Under the pieces are notes generated by a model. The model was given only the letters and a program-made list of their open reading frames with translations, was not told the DNA's origin and did not search any database. Both the position numbers and the translations under genes were made by a program. Positions 16,816 to 23,016 of a stretch of DNA of 32,538 nt are shown in pieces; position 1 is the first letter of the stretch; every line of letters starts with the position of its first letter. This DNA is from Candidatus Binatia bacterium. GTDB lineage: Bacteria; Desulfobacterota; Binatia; Bin18. Location: assembly GCA_022824615.1 (NCBI GenBank), contig JAJDZM010000083.1, forward strand, positions 1 through 32,538. Direction: 5' to 3'.

Positions 16816-17070
16816 ATGAATGAATCTGTTACGATACCGCTGAGAATGGATGGCTTATCAAACAAGCAAAAGAAGCAATTCAAAGAACGAATGCGGGCAT
16901 TACGAGCGCGGTATAAAAACAGAGAGCGTACAGAGCACAAACTGATTAACCCTGTCAAAGATGACCGTTATGATGATGTTTATGTCGAGGGTATGAACTG
17001 GCTCGACAGCCTCGTCGGCGAACCGTCACGGAAGGGTGAGCAGGTCGTCCGGTTTTTGGACGAGGTCTAG
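16816..17070 (+). CDS. small basic protein of unknown function
   Basis: This 84-residue ORF with an AGGA Shine-Dalgarno sequence seven bases before the ATG is probably real but not recognised. The N-terminal half is strongly basic (KQKKQFKERMRALRARYKNRER), like a nucleic-acid-binding helix. The C-terminal half is acidic and aromatic (DDVYVEGMNWLDSL). It precedes the frameshifted toxin-like gene by 49 bases. It is the first gene after the housekeeping block and is AT-richer than the genes before it, so it belongs with the accessory island. It could be another toxin-antitoxin partner, but nothing proves this. Confidence 0.5.
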   Translation: MNESVTIPLRMDGLSNKQKKQFKERMRALRARYKNRERTEHKLINPVKDDRYDDVYVEGMNWLDSLVGEPSRKGEQVVRFLDEV

Positions 17071-17119
17071 AAGTCTACGCCCAGAAAGCGGAGGGGAGCC
17101 GACAGAATGGAGCTTAGGT

Positions 17120-17405
17120 GTGGACTTTCGCTTCTACATTGACCCCAGTACCGATCAGCCTCATATTTACAACCATGGCATTGAAGAATACGAAGTGGAG
17201 GACGTGATGCAAAATGCTTTGGAAGATCGCCCTTCTCGTAACGGTACTCGCGAAACCCTTGGGGCAAACCCGAGGCGGTCGATATCTGCGCGTTGTCTAC
17301 GTGCCCGACGATGATCCCGCCGATAGTTTTTTCATCATAACCGCTCTTGATATACGCGGTAACACATTGCGTGCTCTGCGACGACGCCAACGCAGGAGGC
17401 GATAA
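17120..17405 (+). pseudogene. toxin-like DUF4258/BrnT-type small protein broken by a one-base insertion
   Basis: A GTG at 17120, with GGAG seven bases upstream, opens a frame reading MDFRFYIDPSTDQPHIYNHG...RETLG. After the G-run at 17261-17264 this frame turns into nonsense (ANPRRSISARCL) and stops at 17314. Removing one G from GGGG gives a continuous 94-residue protein continuing QTRGGRYLRVVYVPDDD...FFIITALDIRGNTLRALRR and ending at TAA 17405, one base before the next gene. That repaired protein looks like the DUF4258 / BrnT-like toxin group (R-x-L-R-V-V-Y followed by an 'ITA-D-RG' strand). It is either a true frameshift mutation or a homopolymer assembly error. Confidence 0.75.
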
Positions 17406-17406
17406 G

Positions 17407-17598
17407 ATGGATAGGAATACATATCCTACGGGCTGGAATAAGCAGCGCGTCCAGGAGGTTATTGACCACCTCGAAACCCGGACGGAAGAAGAGACCATCG
17501 CCGAAGACGAGGCCGCCTTCGAGCAGGATTACACGGCAATGCAGGTGCCCCGCAAACTGGTGCCGGTCGTGCGCCAACTCATCGCTCTGATGGAGTAG
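17407..17598 (+). CDS. putative antitoxin partner of the frameshifted toxin-like gene
   Basis: I chose the ATG at 17407 (63 residues) over the upstream starts in the ORF track because AGGAGG lies just before it and it begins one base after the repaired toxin stop. The protein (MDRNTYPTGWNKQRVQEVIDH...) is small and acidic, with a helical N-terminal half (TEEETIAEDEAAFEQ) and a C-terminal VPRKLVPVVRQLIA. This N-terminus with the acidic middle resembles small proteins commonly found directly after DUF4258-like genes. The antitoxin role is inferred from size, charge and coupling. It remains intact although the partner gene is broken. Confidence 0.7.
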   Translation: MDRNTYPTGWNKQRVQEVIDHLETRTEEETIAEDEAAFEQDYTAMQVPRKLVPVVRQLIALME

Positions 17599-17604
17599 CC
17601 GGAG

Positions 17605-17690
17605 GCGTAACCCAACAGCCCCGGCAAGACCTTAGGATTAGCGCCCGTCCCGCCACCCCTGTCGGATTACGTTGTGCTAATCCGACCTAC
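17605..17690. repeat. REP-like palindromic intergenic element
   Basis: The gap between the antitoxin-like gene and the DUF3644 gene contains TCGGATTA (17662-17669) and TAATCCGA (17678-17685), a perfect 8-bp stem with an 8-base loop. A further GGATTAGCGCC and a CGTAACCCAACA motif lie to the left. This vocabulary (GTAGGTCGGATTAGC...GTAATCCGAC) matches a widespread class of REP-like repeats in proteobacteria-type genomes. It lies between two convergent genes, where it may also act as a bidirectional transcription stop. Confidence 0.6.
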
Positions 17691-17692
17691 AA

Positions 17693-18715
17693 CTACTGCT
17701 TCTTGCTACCCGATTTGGTAGCGTTCGTGGTTCGCACCTTCGTCTTAGCCTCTGTAAAGAACTGTTTATTTTGGCGATATCGCTCAATAAGCCAGTCTAC
17801 AAACGGCTGGCTATATTGACCTGGCGAACCTTTAATCTTTCCCCGATAGAAATATTCGGACCGTCTTCTTATATGATGTACTTTATTAACACATTGGATA
17901 TCGTACTGATTGATTTGCAACTCAGAAATTGTTTCATTTATCTTCTCAATTACCTCTTTCTGTCGCAATGGGTGCGACGTACTAGGGTCTTTGGGGACTT
18001 CAATAACTCGGGCTTGTTCGCCTCCTAGTCCCGACGAAAGCGCAATATCTGCACCATCATGCTTCTTGGTAAGAGCAAGCCGATATTCAATTCCAATTGA
18101 AAATTGAGCAGGTCTTTGAAGTTCGTCAAATTCATGTTTGATCTCTGAGCAGTAGCGGGCGAGGAATGTAGCGGCATCCAGGCCAAGTTTTCGGCGTAGC
18201 CTTTTGTCGGTCATGTCGGATTGTTCTGGGCTCATATCGTATACAATACTCATCATCCCTATGTGGACTCGGTCAGAGAGCGAGACGCCGAACCATTCAG
18301 TCGGGTACTTATGATAGTTGATAACACTTGCCTGAAAGAGACTTATTATTTCGGAAGGGATTTGGCCTATTACAAGATGAACCGCCTCGTCTCGTAATTC
18401 TCCAACACGCTCTATGTTTCGCCGAATCGGATCTGTCTGATTCGGTATGATCCGATTCAGACAGTCTCGTAAAGATAACGACTTCTTTGGTTGTCCGGGA
18501 CCGGTATTGTAATAGATGGAACTGTGCTTACGTTCATTTTCTAAAATCTTCGCTTTCAGCAATAACTCCCAAGCATTACAAATCAGGTAGCAGAATGTTT
18601 CGATCCGGTATTGAATGGAAAGTCGATTGATCGTTTCCAATGCAAGCACGTATGCTTCGACACTCTTATTAACCAGGCGTCCTTTGAGCCCAGGGTTTCC
18701 GCGTTTGCCCTTCAT
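17693..18715 (-). CDS. DUF3644-family protein with HEPN-like motif
   Basis: This 340-residue protein matches the DUF3644 style: SVEAYVLALETINR, then FCYLICNAWELLLKAKILE, then a helix containing ELRDEAVHLVIG near residues 106-117. RDEAVH fits the Rx4H pattern of HEPN ribonucleases, so an RNase role is a reasonable inference. The C-terminal 120 residues are basic (HHIRRRSEYFYRGKIKG). The gene is AT-rich relative to most of the window, suggesting transfer. Its ATG lies three bases after the TGA of the orphaned 3' end of hsdM/S, so before the four-helix gene was inserted it was probably the next cistron of the restriction-modification operon. Such proteins are often found in defence islands. Confidence 0.75.
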   Translation of the reverse strand: MKGKRGNPGLKGRLVNKSVEAYVLALETINRLSIQYRIETFCYLICNAWELLLKAKILENERKHSSIYYNTGPGQPKKSLSLRDCLNRIIPNQTDPIRRNIERVGELRDEAVHLVIGQIPSEIISLFQASVINYHKYPTEWFGVSLSDRVHIGMMSIVYDMSPEQSDMTDKRLRRKLGLDAATFLARYCSEIKHEFDELQRPAQFSIGIEYRLALTKKHDGADIALSSGLGGEQARVIEVPKDPSTSHPLRQKEVIEKINETISELQINQYDIQCVNKVHHIRRRSEYFYRGKIKGSPGQYSQPFVDWLIERYRQNKQFFTEAKTKVRTTNATKSGSKKQ

Positions 18716-18718
18716 AAC

Positions 18719-18838
18719 TCAATGTTTCCTTAAAGGAACTGCCTCTCCCCACACCCTTCCCACCGTCTCCCGAACCTTCTTCTCAAATCGCTCAATCAGT
18801 TCACGGTTAGCATTGACCAGGGCAGAGTAATTACGAGT
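18719..18838 (-). pseudogene. orphaned 3' end of the hsdM/hsdS fusion
   Basis: On the reverse strand a frame without a start codon reads NYSALVNANRELIERFEKK and continues VRETVGRVWGEAVPLRKH to a TGA at 18721-18719. This is the usual C-terminal helix of type I specificity/methylase polypeptides (NREL-IE-FE-K ... VWGE). It is cut off from the main hsdM/S frame by the four-helix-bundle gene. A TAA within the 7-nt repeats at 18840-18850 blocks read-through. It accounts for the apparent non-coding gap between the four-helix gene and the DUF3644 gene. Confidence 0.75.
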
Positions 18839-18860
18839 TCTTAATTACGAATTACGAAAC
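18826..18860. repeat. 7-nt NNNAATT repeat, left side of the four-helix cassette
   Basis: Read on the plus strand, the units are AGTAATT, ACGAGTT, CTTAATT, ACGAATT and ACGAAAC. They share a 7-nt period with the array at 19262-19296 and have the same orientation. The stop codon and last residues (FRNS) of the four-helix protein are encoded inside this array. Confidence 0.75.
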
Positions 18861-19219
18861 CGTGTATCCTTGCTCTTTGTGGATTTCTGGATTGATCCGA
18901 TAATTCGGCACAACTCTTCTGCGTCTGGGTAGATGCTATTGAACTCGGTGTCGGACAGGTAATCAGTATCTCTCAGAAGGCGGAGCCAATAGCCGGCTTC
19001 ACGCGCCTCTTTATATGCGATAGACAGCTTGCTCAAAAAATCAGCGCGAGATTGTCCGCCAAGCGCTTCTTCTATGTTGGCACCAATACTCGTTCCAGAG
19101 CGCAACAACTGCTTCGAGAGTACGAATTCCTTTTTTTTCACCGACAAGTGTTGATAGAGCCGCACAACTCGAACAGCAAATGCATAACTTTTTGTCTGAA
19201 CGATGTTTTCAGTCTTCAT
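18845..19219 (-). CDS. four-helix-bundle protein, 23S rRNA intervening-sequence type
   Basis: The ATG at 19219 gives 124 residues starting MKTENIVQTKSYAFAVRVVRLYQ. The longer frame in the track would need a start in the upstream repeat. The family pattern is clear: SYAFAVRVVRLY, then LSKQLLRSGTSIGANIEEALGGQSRADFLSKLSIAYKEAREAGYWLRLL. These proteins (S23/bIVP, related to the DGR accessory protein Avd) form pentameric four-helix bundles and have no settled function. The start codon lies inside the last codons of hsdM/S (11-base overlap, different frame). The gene is bounded on both sides by 7-nt NNNAATT repeats and separates hsdM/S from its original C-terminus, so it appears to be a later insertion. 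Confidence 0.88.
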   Translation of the reverse strand: MKTENIVQTKSYAFAVRVVRLYQHLSVKKKEFVLSKQLLRSGTSIGANIEEALGGQSRADFLSKLSIAYKEAREAGYWLRLLRDTDYLSDTEFNSIYPDAEELCRIIGSIQKSTKSKDTRFRNS

Positions 19220-21224
19220 CAACTTCCCAAACCTTCTGAACAGCTTTGGCCATCTTTTCACGGCAATTCGCAATTTCTAATTCATAATTCCTAATTTTCT
19301 TCTGGTAGCCCTCAATCTCCGCCACAATTTCTCGCTGCACTTCCAGCGGGGGGAGGGGGATTCGTAGCTCACAGAACCTCGACTTGGGAATCTCTTTGAA
19401 GGTGCCACCGCTCGCCTGGGCTTCCATCGCGGGCACCAGCTTTGTCAACGTGAATGCGACATATTCGGGGAGAATTTTGTTCAGGTCCTTGATAACGACG
19501 TTCTTGAACCCCTGATTGGTCGCCAGCGGTATACGGTTGATAGCGATTCTCCCAATAGTTGCTCGGGTCGAAACGACGACAGAATTTTCTGGAATTAGCT
19601 TCGCTGAGGACTTATTTAAGCCAAGTTCGGTAATGGTACGCTGCGTAGCCCTAATCTCGGTGATGAAATTGGTTGCAGACAAATCAACCAAAGTCGCCCA
19701 AGGAATACTGCCGCTCCAGTATTCCTTCACATTGGATTTCGGGGTGCCACCACTTTCGACACGGAAAAGTTCTGAATCTCCAATAGAAACCAGAGGGAAC
19801 GCGTGATTGTGCACCCCATTCTCTCGATACCGCTCTCCGCTCAACCCGTACTCCCCACCCGCAGCAATCTTCTCCTTTTCGGCTACGAGTCCGTGTGTCG
19901 GTTCGCTCTTCGTGTACTCCGTCCCTGGTTCGGCTGTACCGTCCATCAACGTCGGCTGAAAGTCTCCCTCCGACTCCCCCGCCCGCAGCCGTTCAAGATA
20001 TTCACCAAGCTCCTTCCGCACCTGCGGCAGGTCGTTCTTGTCGATCGCCCGGCGTTGTGCTCCCAGGTCGGAGCCGTCGTTCTCGACCTTGAAAAAGGCG
20101 ATACGGTCGGCCTTCTTGGCCAGCACTTTGTCCAGAATCAGAATGGAAGTCTTGACGCCGGAATAGGGTTGGAACACGCCCGCCGGAAGCGAGACCACGG
20201 CAACCAGATAGTCCTCAACCAGCAGCTTGCGCAGTTGCTTGTACGCGGTCTGGCTCTGAAAAATGATGCCCTCGGGCACGATGATGCCGGCCCGTCCGTT
20301 GGGCGTCAGATGTTCAGCTATGTAGTCCACAAACAGGACTTCGCTGCGCTTGGACTGCACGGAAAAACGATTGTGAGGCCGGATGCCGCCTTTGGGCGAC
20401 ATGAACGGCGGATTGGCCAGAATCACGTCGGCGTATTCGTTCCAGCGGTCCTGGCCGGTCAGGGTGTCGTACTCGAAGATGTGCGGGTCGGCAAAGCCGT
20501 GTAGATACATATTGACCAGGGACAGGCGCACCATGTCGGGTGAGATGTCGTAGCCCTGAAAATTGGTTGCCAGTCGGCCCCTTTCGTCCGGGGTCAGGGT
20601 GCTGTGGCCGTCGGTGTCGGTGTTGGCCTTCAGAATGTGTTTGTACGAAGAGATCGGAAAGCCAGCGGTGCCGCGGGCTGGATCAAGGATGGTGTCATTC
20701 TTTTTGGGGTCAATGACGGCCACGATAAAGTCGATAATATGCCGGGGGGTGCGGAACTGCCCGGCGTCGCCCTGCGAGCCGAGCACGGACAGCAGATACT
20801 CAAAGGCATCGCCCAGGCGTTCGGAGTGGTCGTAGGTAAACTCGTCAATCACCTTGAGAAAGTCGCGCAAGGTCTCGGGGTCGCGGTAGGGCAGAAAGGC
20901 GTTCTTGAAGATGTCCCGGAACAGCGGCGGGATACCGGGGTTCTCCGGCATCCGGGTGATGGCATCGGCGTAGAGGTTGAGAATCTCGTTTCCGCCCAGG
21001 CCGGAGTGCATCAGCTTGGCCCAGCCAAAGCGGGCGAAGTCAGCGGCGAAGAAGGTGCGCGTGCCGCCGAACTCCTCGCTCTCGGCGTCAATGTCATCCA
21101 TGAACTTGTAGATGAGCGCAATGGTAATCTGTTCGACCTGACTCTTGGGGTCGGGCACCTTGCCGACGAGGAGGTCGCGGGCGGTGTCAATGCGGCGTTT
21201 GGTTTCGGTATCAAGCATGACCAT
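19209..21224 (-). CDS. type I restriction-modification methylase fused to one specificity half (HsdM-HsdS), altered C-terminus
   Basis: This 671-residue protein begins with the HsdM N-terminal helical domain. The N6-adenine methylase domain follows, with the SAM-binding motif DPARGTAGF (181-189, a variant of DPAxGTGGF) and catalytic NPPF (271-274). After a linker (about 415-475) one HsdS-type target-recognition domain spans about 480-640 (SGGTPKSNVKEYW, PLATNQGFKNVV, LPPLEVQREIVAEIEGYQ). It should bind DNA and methylate adenine, probably as a dimer because only one TRD is present. The last 28 residues (RNYELEIANCREKM...VWEVDED) are encoded by the inserted cassette and its repeats; the original end remains as the 18719-18838 remnant. 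The second Met (residue 3) is an equally good start. Confidence 0.9.
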   Translation of the reverse strand: MVMLDTETKRRIDTARDLLVGKVPDPKSQVEQITIALIYKFMDDIDAESEEFGGTRTFFAADFARFGWAKLMHSGLGGNEILNLYADAITRMPENPGIPPLFRDIFKNAFLPYRDPETLRDFLKVIDEFTYDHSERLGDAFEYLLSVLGSQGDAGQFRTPRHIIDFIVAVIDPKKNDTILDPARGTAGFPISSYKHILKANTDTDGHSTLTPDERGRLATNFQGYDISPDMVRLSLVNMYLHGFADPHIFEYDTLTGQDRWNEYADVILANPPFMSPKGGIRPHNRFSVQSKRSEVLFVDYIAEHLTPNGRAGIIVPEGIIFQSQTAYKQLRKLLVEDYLVAVVSLPAGVFQPYSGVKTSILILDKVLAKKADRIAFFKVENDGSDLGAQRRAIDKNDLPQVRKELGEYLERLRAGESEGDFQPTLMDGTAEPGTEYTKSEPTHGLVAEKEKIAAGGEYGLSGERYRENGVHNHAFPLVSIGDSELFRVESGGTPKSNVKEYWSGSIPWATLVDLSATNFITEIRATQRTITELGLNKSSAKLIPENSVVVSTRATIGRIAINRIPLATNQGFKNVVIKDLNKILPEYVAFTLTKLVPAMEAQASGGTFKEIPKSRFCELRIPLPPLEVQREIVAEIEGYQKKIRNYELEIANCREKMAKAVQKVWEVDED
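19262..19296. repeat. 7-nt NNNAATT repeat, right side of the four-helix cassette
   Basis: Five consecutive units on the plus strand: GGCAATT, CGCAATT, TCTAATT, CATAATT and CCTAATT. On the reverse strand they encode the NYELEIANC segment of the altered hsdM/S C-terminus. The same unit type occurs on the far side of the four-helix gene at 18826-18860. Confidence 0.85.
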
Positions 21225-21254
21225 TCCCAGCGGTGAGCACCGTCAAGTGTCGCG

Positions 21255-21476
21255 TCACAGTAAACTCATAAACTCAGACACACCCAGGTCTGCCTGTCTG
21301 ATGATGGCGCGCAAGGTACCCCGGTCCAGCTCTTTATGGTCAGGAACAACGAGCTGAGAGAAAGGGTTGTCGCGACGCAAAATCATGTGGCTGCCGTGTT
21401 GCCGCTTCAGGTAATACCCGATTTTGCCGAGCGCTTTGACGCAATCCCGCCCGGAAACCCTCGGTAAACCGCTCAT
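21255..21476 (-). CDS. hicA: HicA-family toxin (mRNA interferase)
   Basis: This 73-residue protein is of the HicA type: a dsRBD-like fold that cleaves mRNA. It has the N-terminal RVSGRDCVKALGKIGYYLKRQHGSHMIL block, with the catalytic His in GSH, and the LVVPDHKELDRGTLRAIIRQADL block. Its ATG overlaps the end of the HicB gene by four bases. The pair sits between the damaged hsdR and hsdM/S genes in the same orientation. Confidence 0.92.
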   Translation of the reverse strand: MSGLPRVSGRDCVKALGKIGYYLKRQHGSHMILRRDNPFSQLVVPDHKELDRGTLRAIIRQADLGVSEFMSLL

Positions 21477-21679
21477 ACGGCTACGACCAATGCGTCGAAA
21501 CGTTCTTCCGGTACCGGCAATCCATCTTCCTGGAGTGCACGGATGTATCCTTCAATCGCCTCTTTGATATTGGCAATCGCCTCTTGCTTTGTCTCCCCTT
21601 GGCTGATGCAGCCGGACAGGCTGGGGCATTCGGCGACCCAATAGCCATCTTCGCCGGGGTAAATCACGACTTGCCTCAT
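21473..21679 (-). CDS. hicB: HicB-family antitoxin
   Basis: This 68-residue HicB-type protein has the partial RNase-H-like fold: YPGEDGYWVAECPSLSGCISQGETKQEAIANIKEAI, then a short helix and PVPEERFDALVV. No additional DNA-binding domain follows, so it is the short HicB type. It neutralises the adjacent HicA by complex formation. It is encoded first in the pair and is translationally coupled to hicA. The 59 bases upstream, toward the hsdR stop, may carry its promoter. Confidence 0.9.
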   Translation of the reverse strand: MRQVVIYPGEDGYWVAECPSLSGCISQGETKQEAIANIKEAIEGYIRALQEDGLPVPEERFDALVVAV

Positions 21680-21738
21680 AGTTTCACCTGCCTCTTCCGA
21701 AACTTGTCAGTGCTTCATCGAATCATATGAATTGCAGT

Positions 21739-22992
21739 TCAGACGAATTGGTTCAACGCCACATAGTCCTTCACATACTCCGGAATGAGCGCGCGGTATT
21801 TCTCCGGTACGGCCCGGAAGTCGTGGGTGGAAAAAACCGGAGAGGTGGCCAGCCTGGCGAACTGCCGTTTGTCGATGATGTCACGGGTGTAGCCGTCGGT
21901 GGTGTATGCCTTGAAGTAGGTCTTGATAGCCGCGATGGAGTCCGCCCGTGTTGGCGTATGGTCGGTGACAAACTTGGTAAATTCTTCTTCCAGCAGTTCG
22001 TCCTTGGATTTGAAGCGCGGGATGATGTCAAAAATCTTTTCCAGGACTTCACGCAGGGTCAGGCGGCGGTCCACGGCGGCAGCCTTGCGCAGCTTGGCGA
22101 GGGTGTAATGCTCCTCGGGTTTGTCGAAGACTTCGCGGTTGACGTAGTCGATGACGCGCTCCCACTGTCCGGCCTCAACCGCCTGGACGATGGTCTGGTC
22201 CTCCCGCACGGTATCCGCGAACCGGTCGAAGAACACCCGGTCTAGCCTCATTCCCTCCAGGCCGATAGTTTCTTCCGCAATTTCTTCGAGAATGTCACGG
22301 CCCAAATGCTCGTAGGTTCCGTAGCGTTGCGGGCCGTCGCCGTTCCCCTTAGCCCCGGGCCGGGGCAGTTCCAGGCCCTCGTCGTAGTTGAACTCGGTCT
22401 CGAAGTATTCGCAGTTGCCGAAGAAGTCGAACAGCTTGAAGGCGGTTTTGTGCGACTGGGTGATGGCATCCTTGAGGTCGGCGTCGAAAAGTTGATCACG
22501 AAAATCGTGCTTGCGCGTACCGCGTCCCTTGATCTGGACAAAATCGGTGGGTGAGAAGATAGGCCGGAACATGCCGAGATTCAGGATATCGGTGCAGTCG
22601 TAGCCGGTCGTCATCATGCCGACCGTCACGCAGATGCGCGCCTGCTCTTTGCCGACCAGCGGATTCTTGTCCTCGGCCTTGGCCTCCAGCACGATGAGCG
22701 GGAAGCCCTTGGCGTCGAGCAGCAGAAAGTCGATAAAGCCTTTTTGGATGTTCTCGAAGTTCTCGCCCAAACCGTCGAGGTCGGACGCCTTAATGGTGAC
22801 GCTGGGTTCAAGCTGGATATTGGCGGGGTCGTCACCGTCGGCAAAGAAACGCCAGCCAGCAGATTCGAGCAGCGTATTGATCTTGATGCGGGCGGTGGCT
22901 TCGTTCATTCCGTAGTCATCCTCATACAGTTGTGTTATATCTTTATCTCTCCTCATAAACATCCCTGAATCCCATAAATCATGGTCAATCAT
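21739..22992 (-). CDS. type I restriction subunit HsdR with in-frame loss of the helicase core
   Basis: The 417-residue product starts with the HsdR N-terminal nuclease region (MNEATARIKINTLLESAGW, then FIDFLLLDAKGFPLIVLEAKAEDKNPLVGKEQAR, with the D...ExK nuclease signature). It then jumps at about residue 119 straight to ICVTVGMMTTGYDCTDILNLGMFRPIFSPTDFVQIKGRGTRK, the motif V/VI end of the SF2 motor. Walker A, DEAH and the rest of the motor (an estimated 400 or more residues of a usual 800-plus) are missing with the frame kept. The C-terminal region is complete (FDFFGNCEYFE, RRLTLREVLEKIF, EYVKDYVALNQF). Translocation and restriction should be lost. The start is uncertain: the Met codon at 22908 (MNEATARI) is an alternative. 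Confidence 0.85.
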   Translation of the reverse strand: MIDHDLWDSGMFMRRDKDITQLYEDDYGMNEATARIKINTLLESAGWRFFADGDDPANIQLEPSVTIKASDLDGLGENFENIQKGFIDFLLLDAKGFPLIVLEAKAEDKNPLVGKEQARICVTVGMMTTGYDCTDILNLGMFRPIFSPTDFVQIKGRGTRKHDFRDQLFDADLKDAITQSHKTAFKLFDFFGNCEYFETEFNYDEGLELPRPGAKGNGDGPQRYGTYEHLGRDILEEIAEETIGLEGMRLDRVFFDRFADTVREDQTIVQAVEAGQWERVIDYVNREVFDKPEEHYTLAKLRKAAAVDRRLTLREVLEKIFDIIPRFKSKDELLEEEFTKFVTDHTPTRADSIAAIKTYFKAYTTDGYTRDIIDKRQFARLATSPVFSTHDFRAVPEKYRALIPEYVKDYVALNQFV

Positions 22993-23016
22993 AGTTAATC
23001 ACAGTCAATCATGGTC
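22977..23016. repeat. four 10-nt tandem repeats containing the hsdR and rpe start codons
   Basis: AATCATGGTC, AATCATAGTT, AATCACAGTC and AATCATGGTC are consecutive. Unit 2 holds the reverse-strand ATG of hsdR and unit 4 holds the ATG of rpe. No Shine-Dalgarno sequence is visible before rpe because the repeat fills the position. The array marks the edge of the restriction-modification island. Confidence 0.85.

Noticed and set aside
18845-19273. Longer 142-residue version of the four-helix protein starting in the repeat
   Set aside because: It would use a TTG inside the heptamer array and add an atypical basic leader; the ATG at 19219 matches the usual family N-terminus.
18826-19296. Heptamer arrays considered as CRISPR or as DGR template/variable repeats
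   Set aside because: The units are only 7 nt with no spacers, and there is no reverse transcriptase or cas gene nearby. The four-helix protein is related to Avd, but nothing else of a diversity-generating retroelement is visible.
20604-21236. 210-codon plus-strand ORF
   Set aside because: Antisense shadow of the methylase domain of hsdM/S; low-complexity Val/Gly-rich translation.
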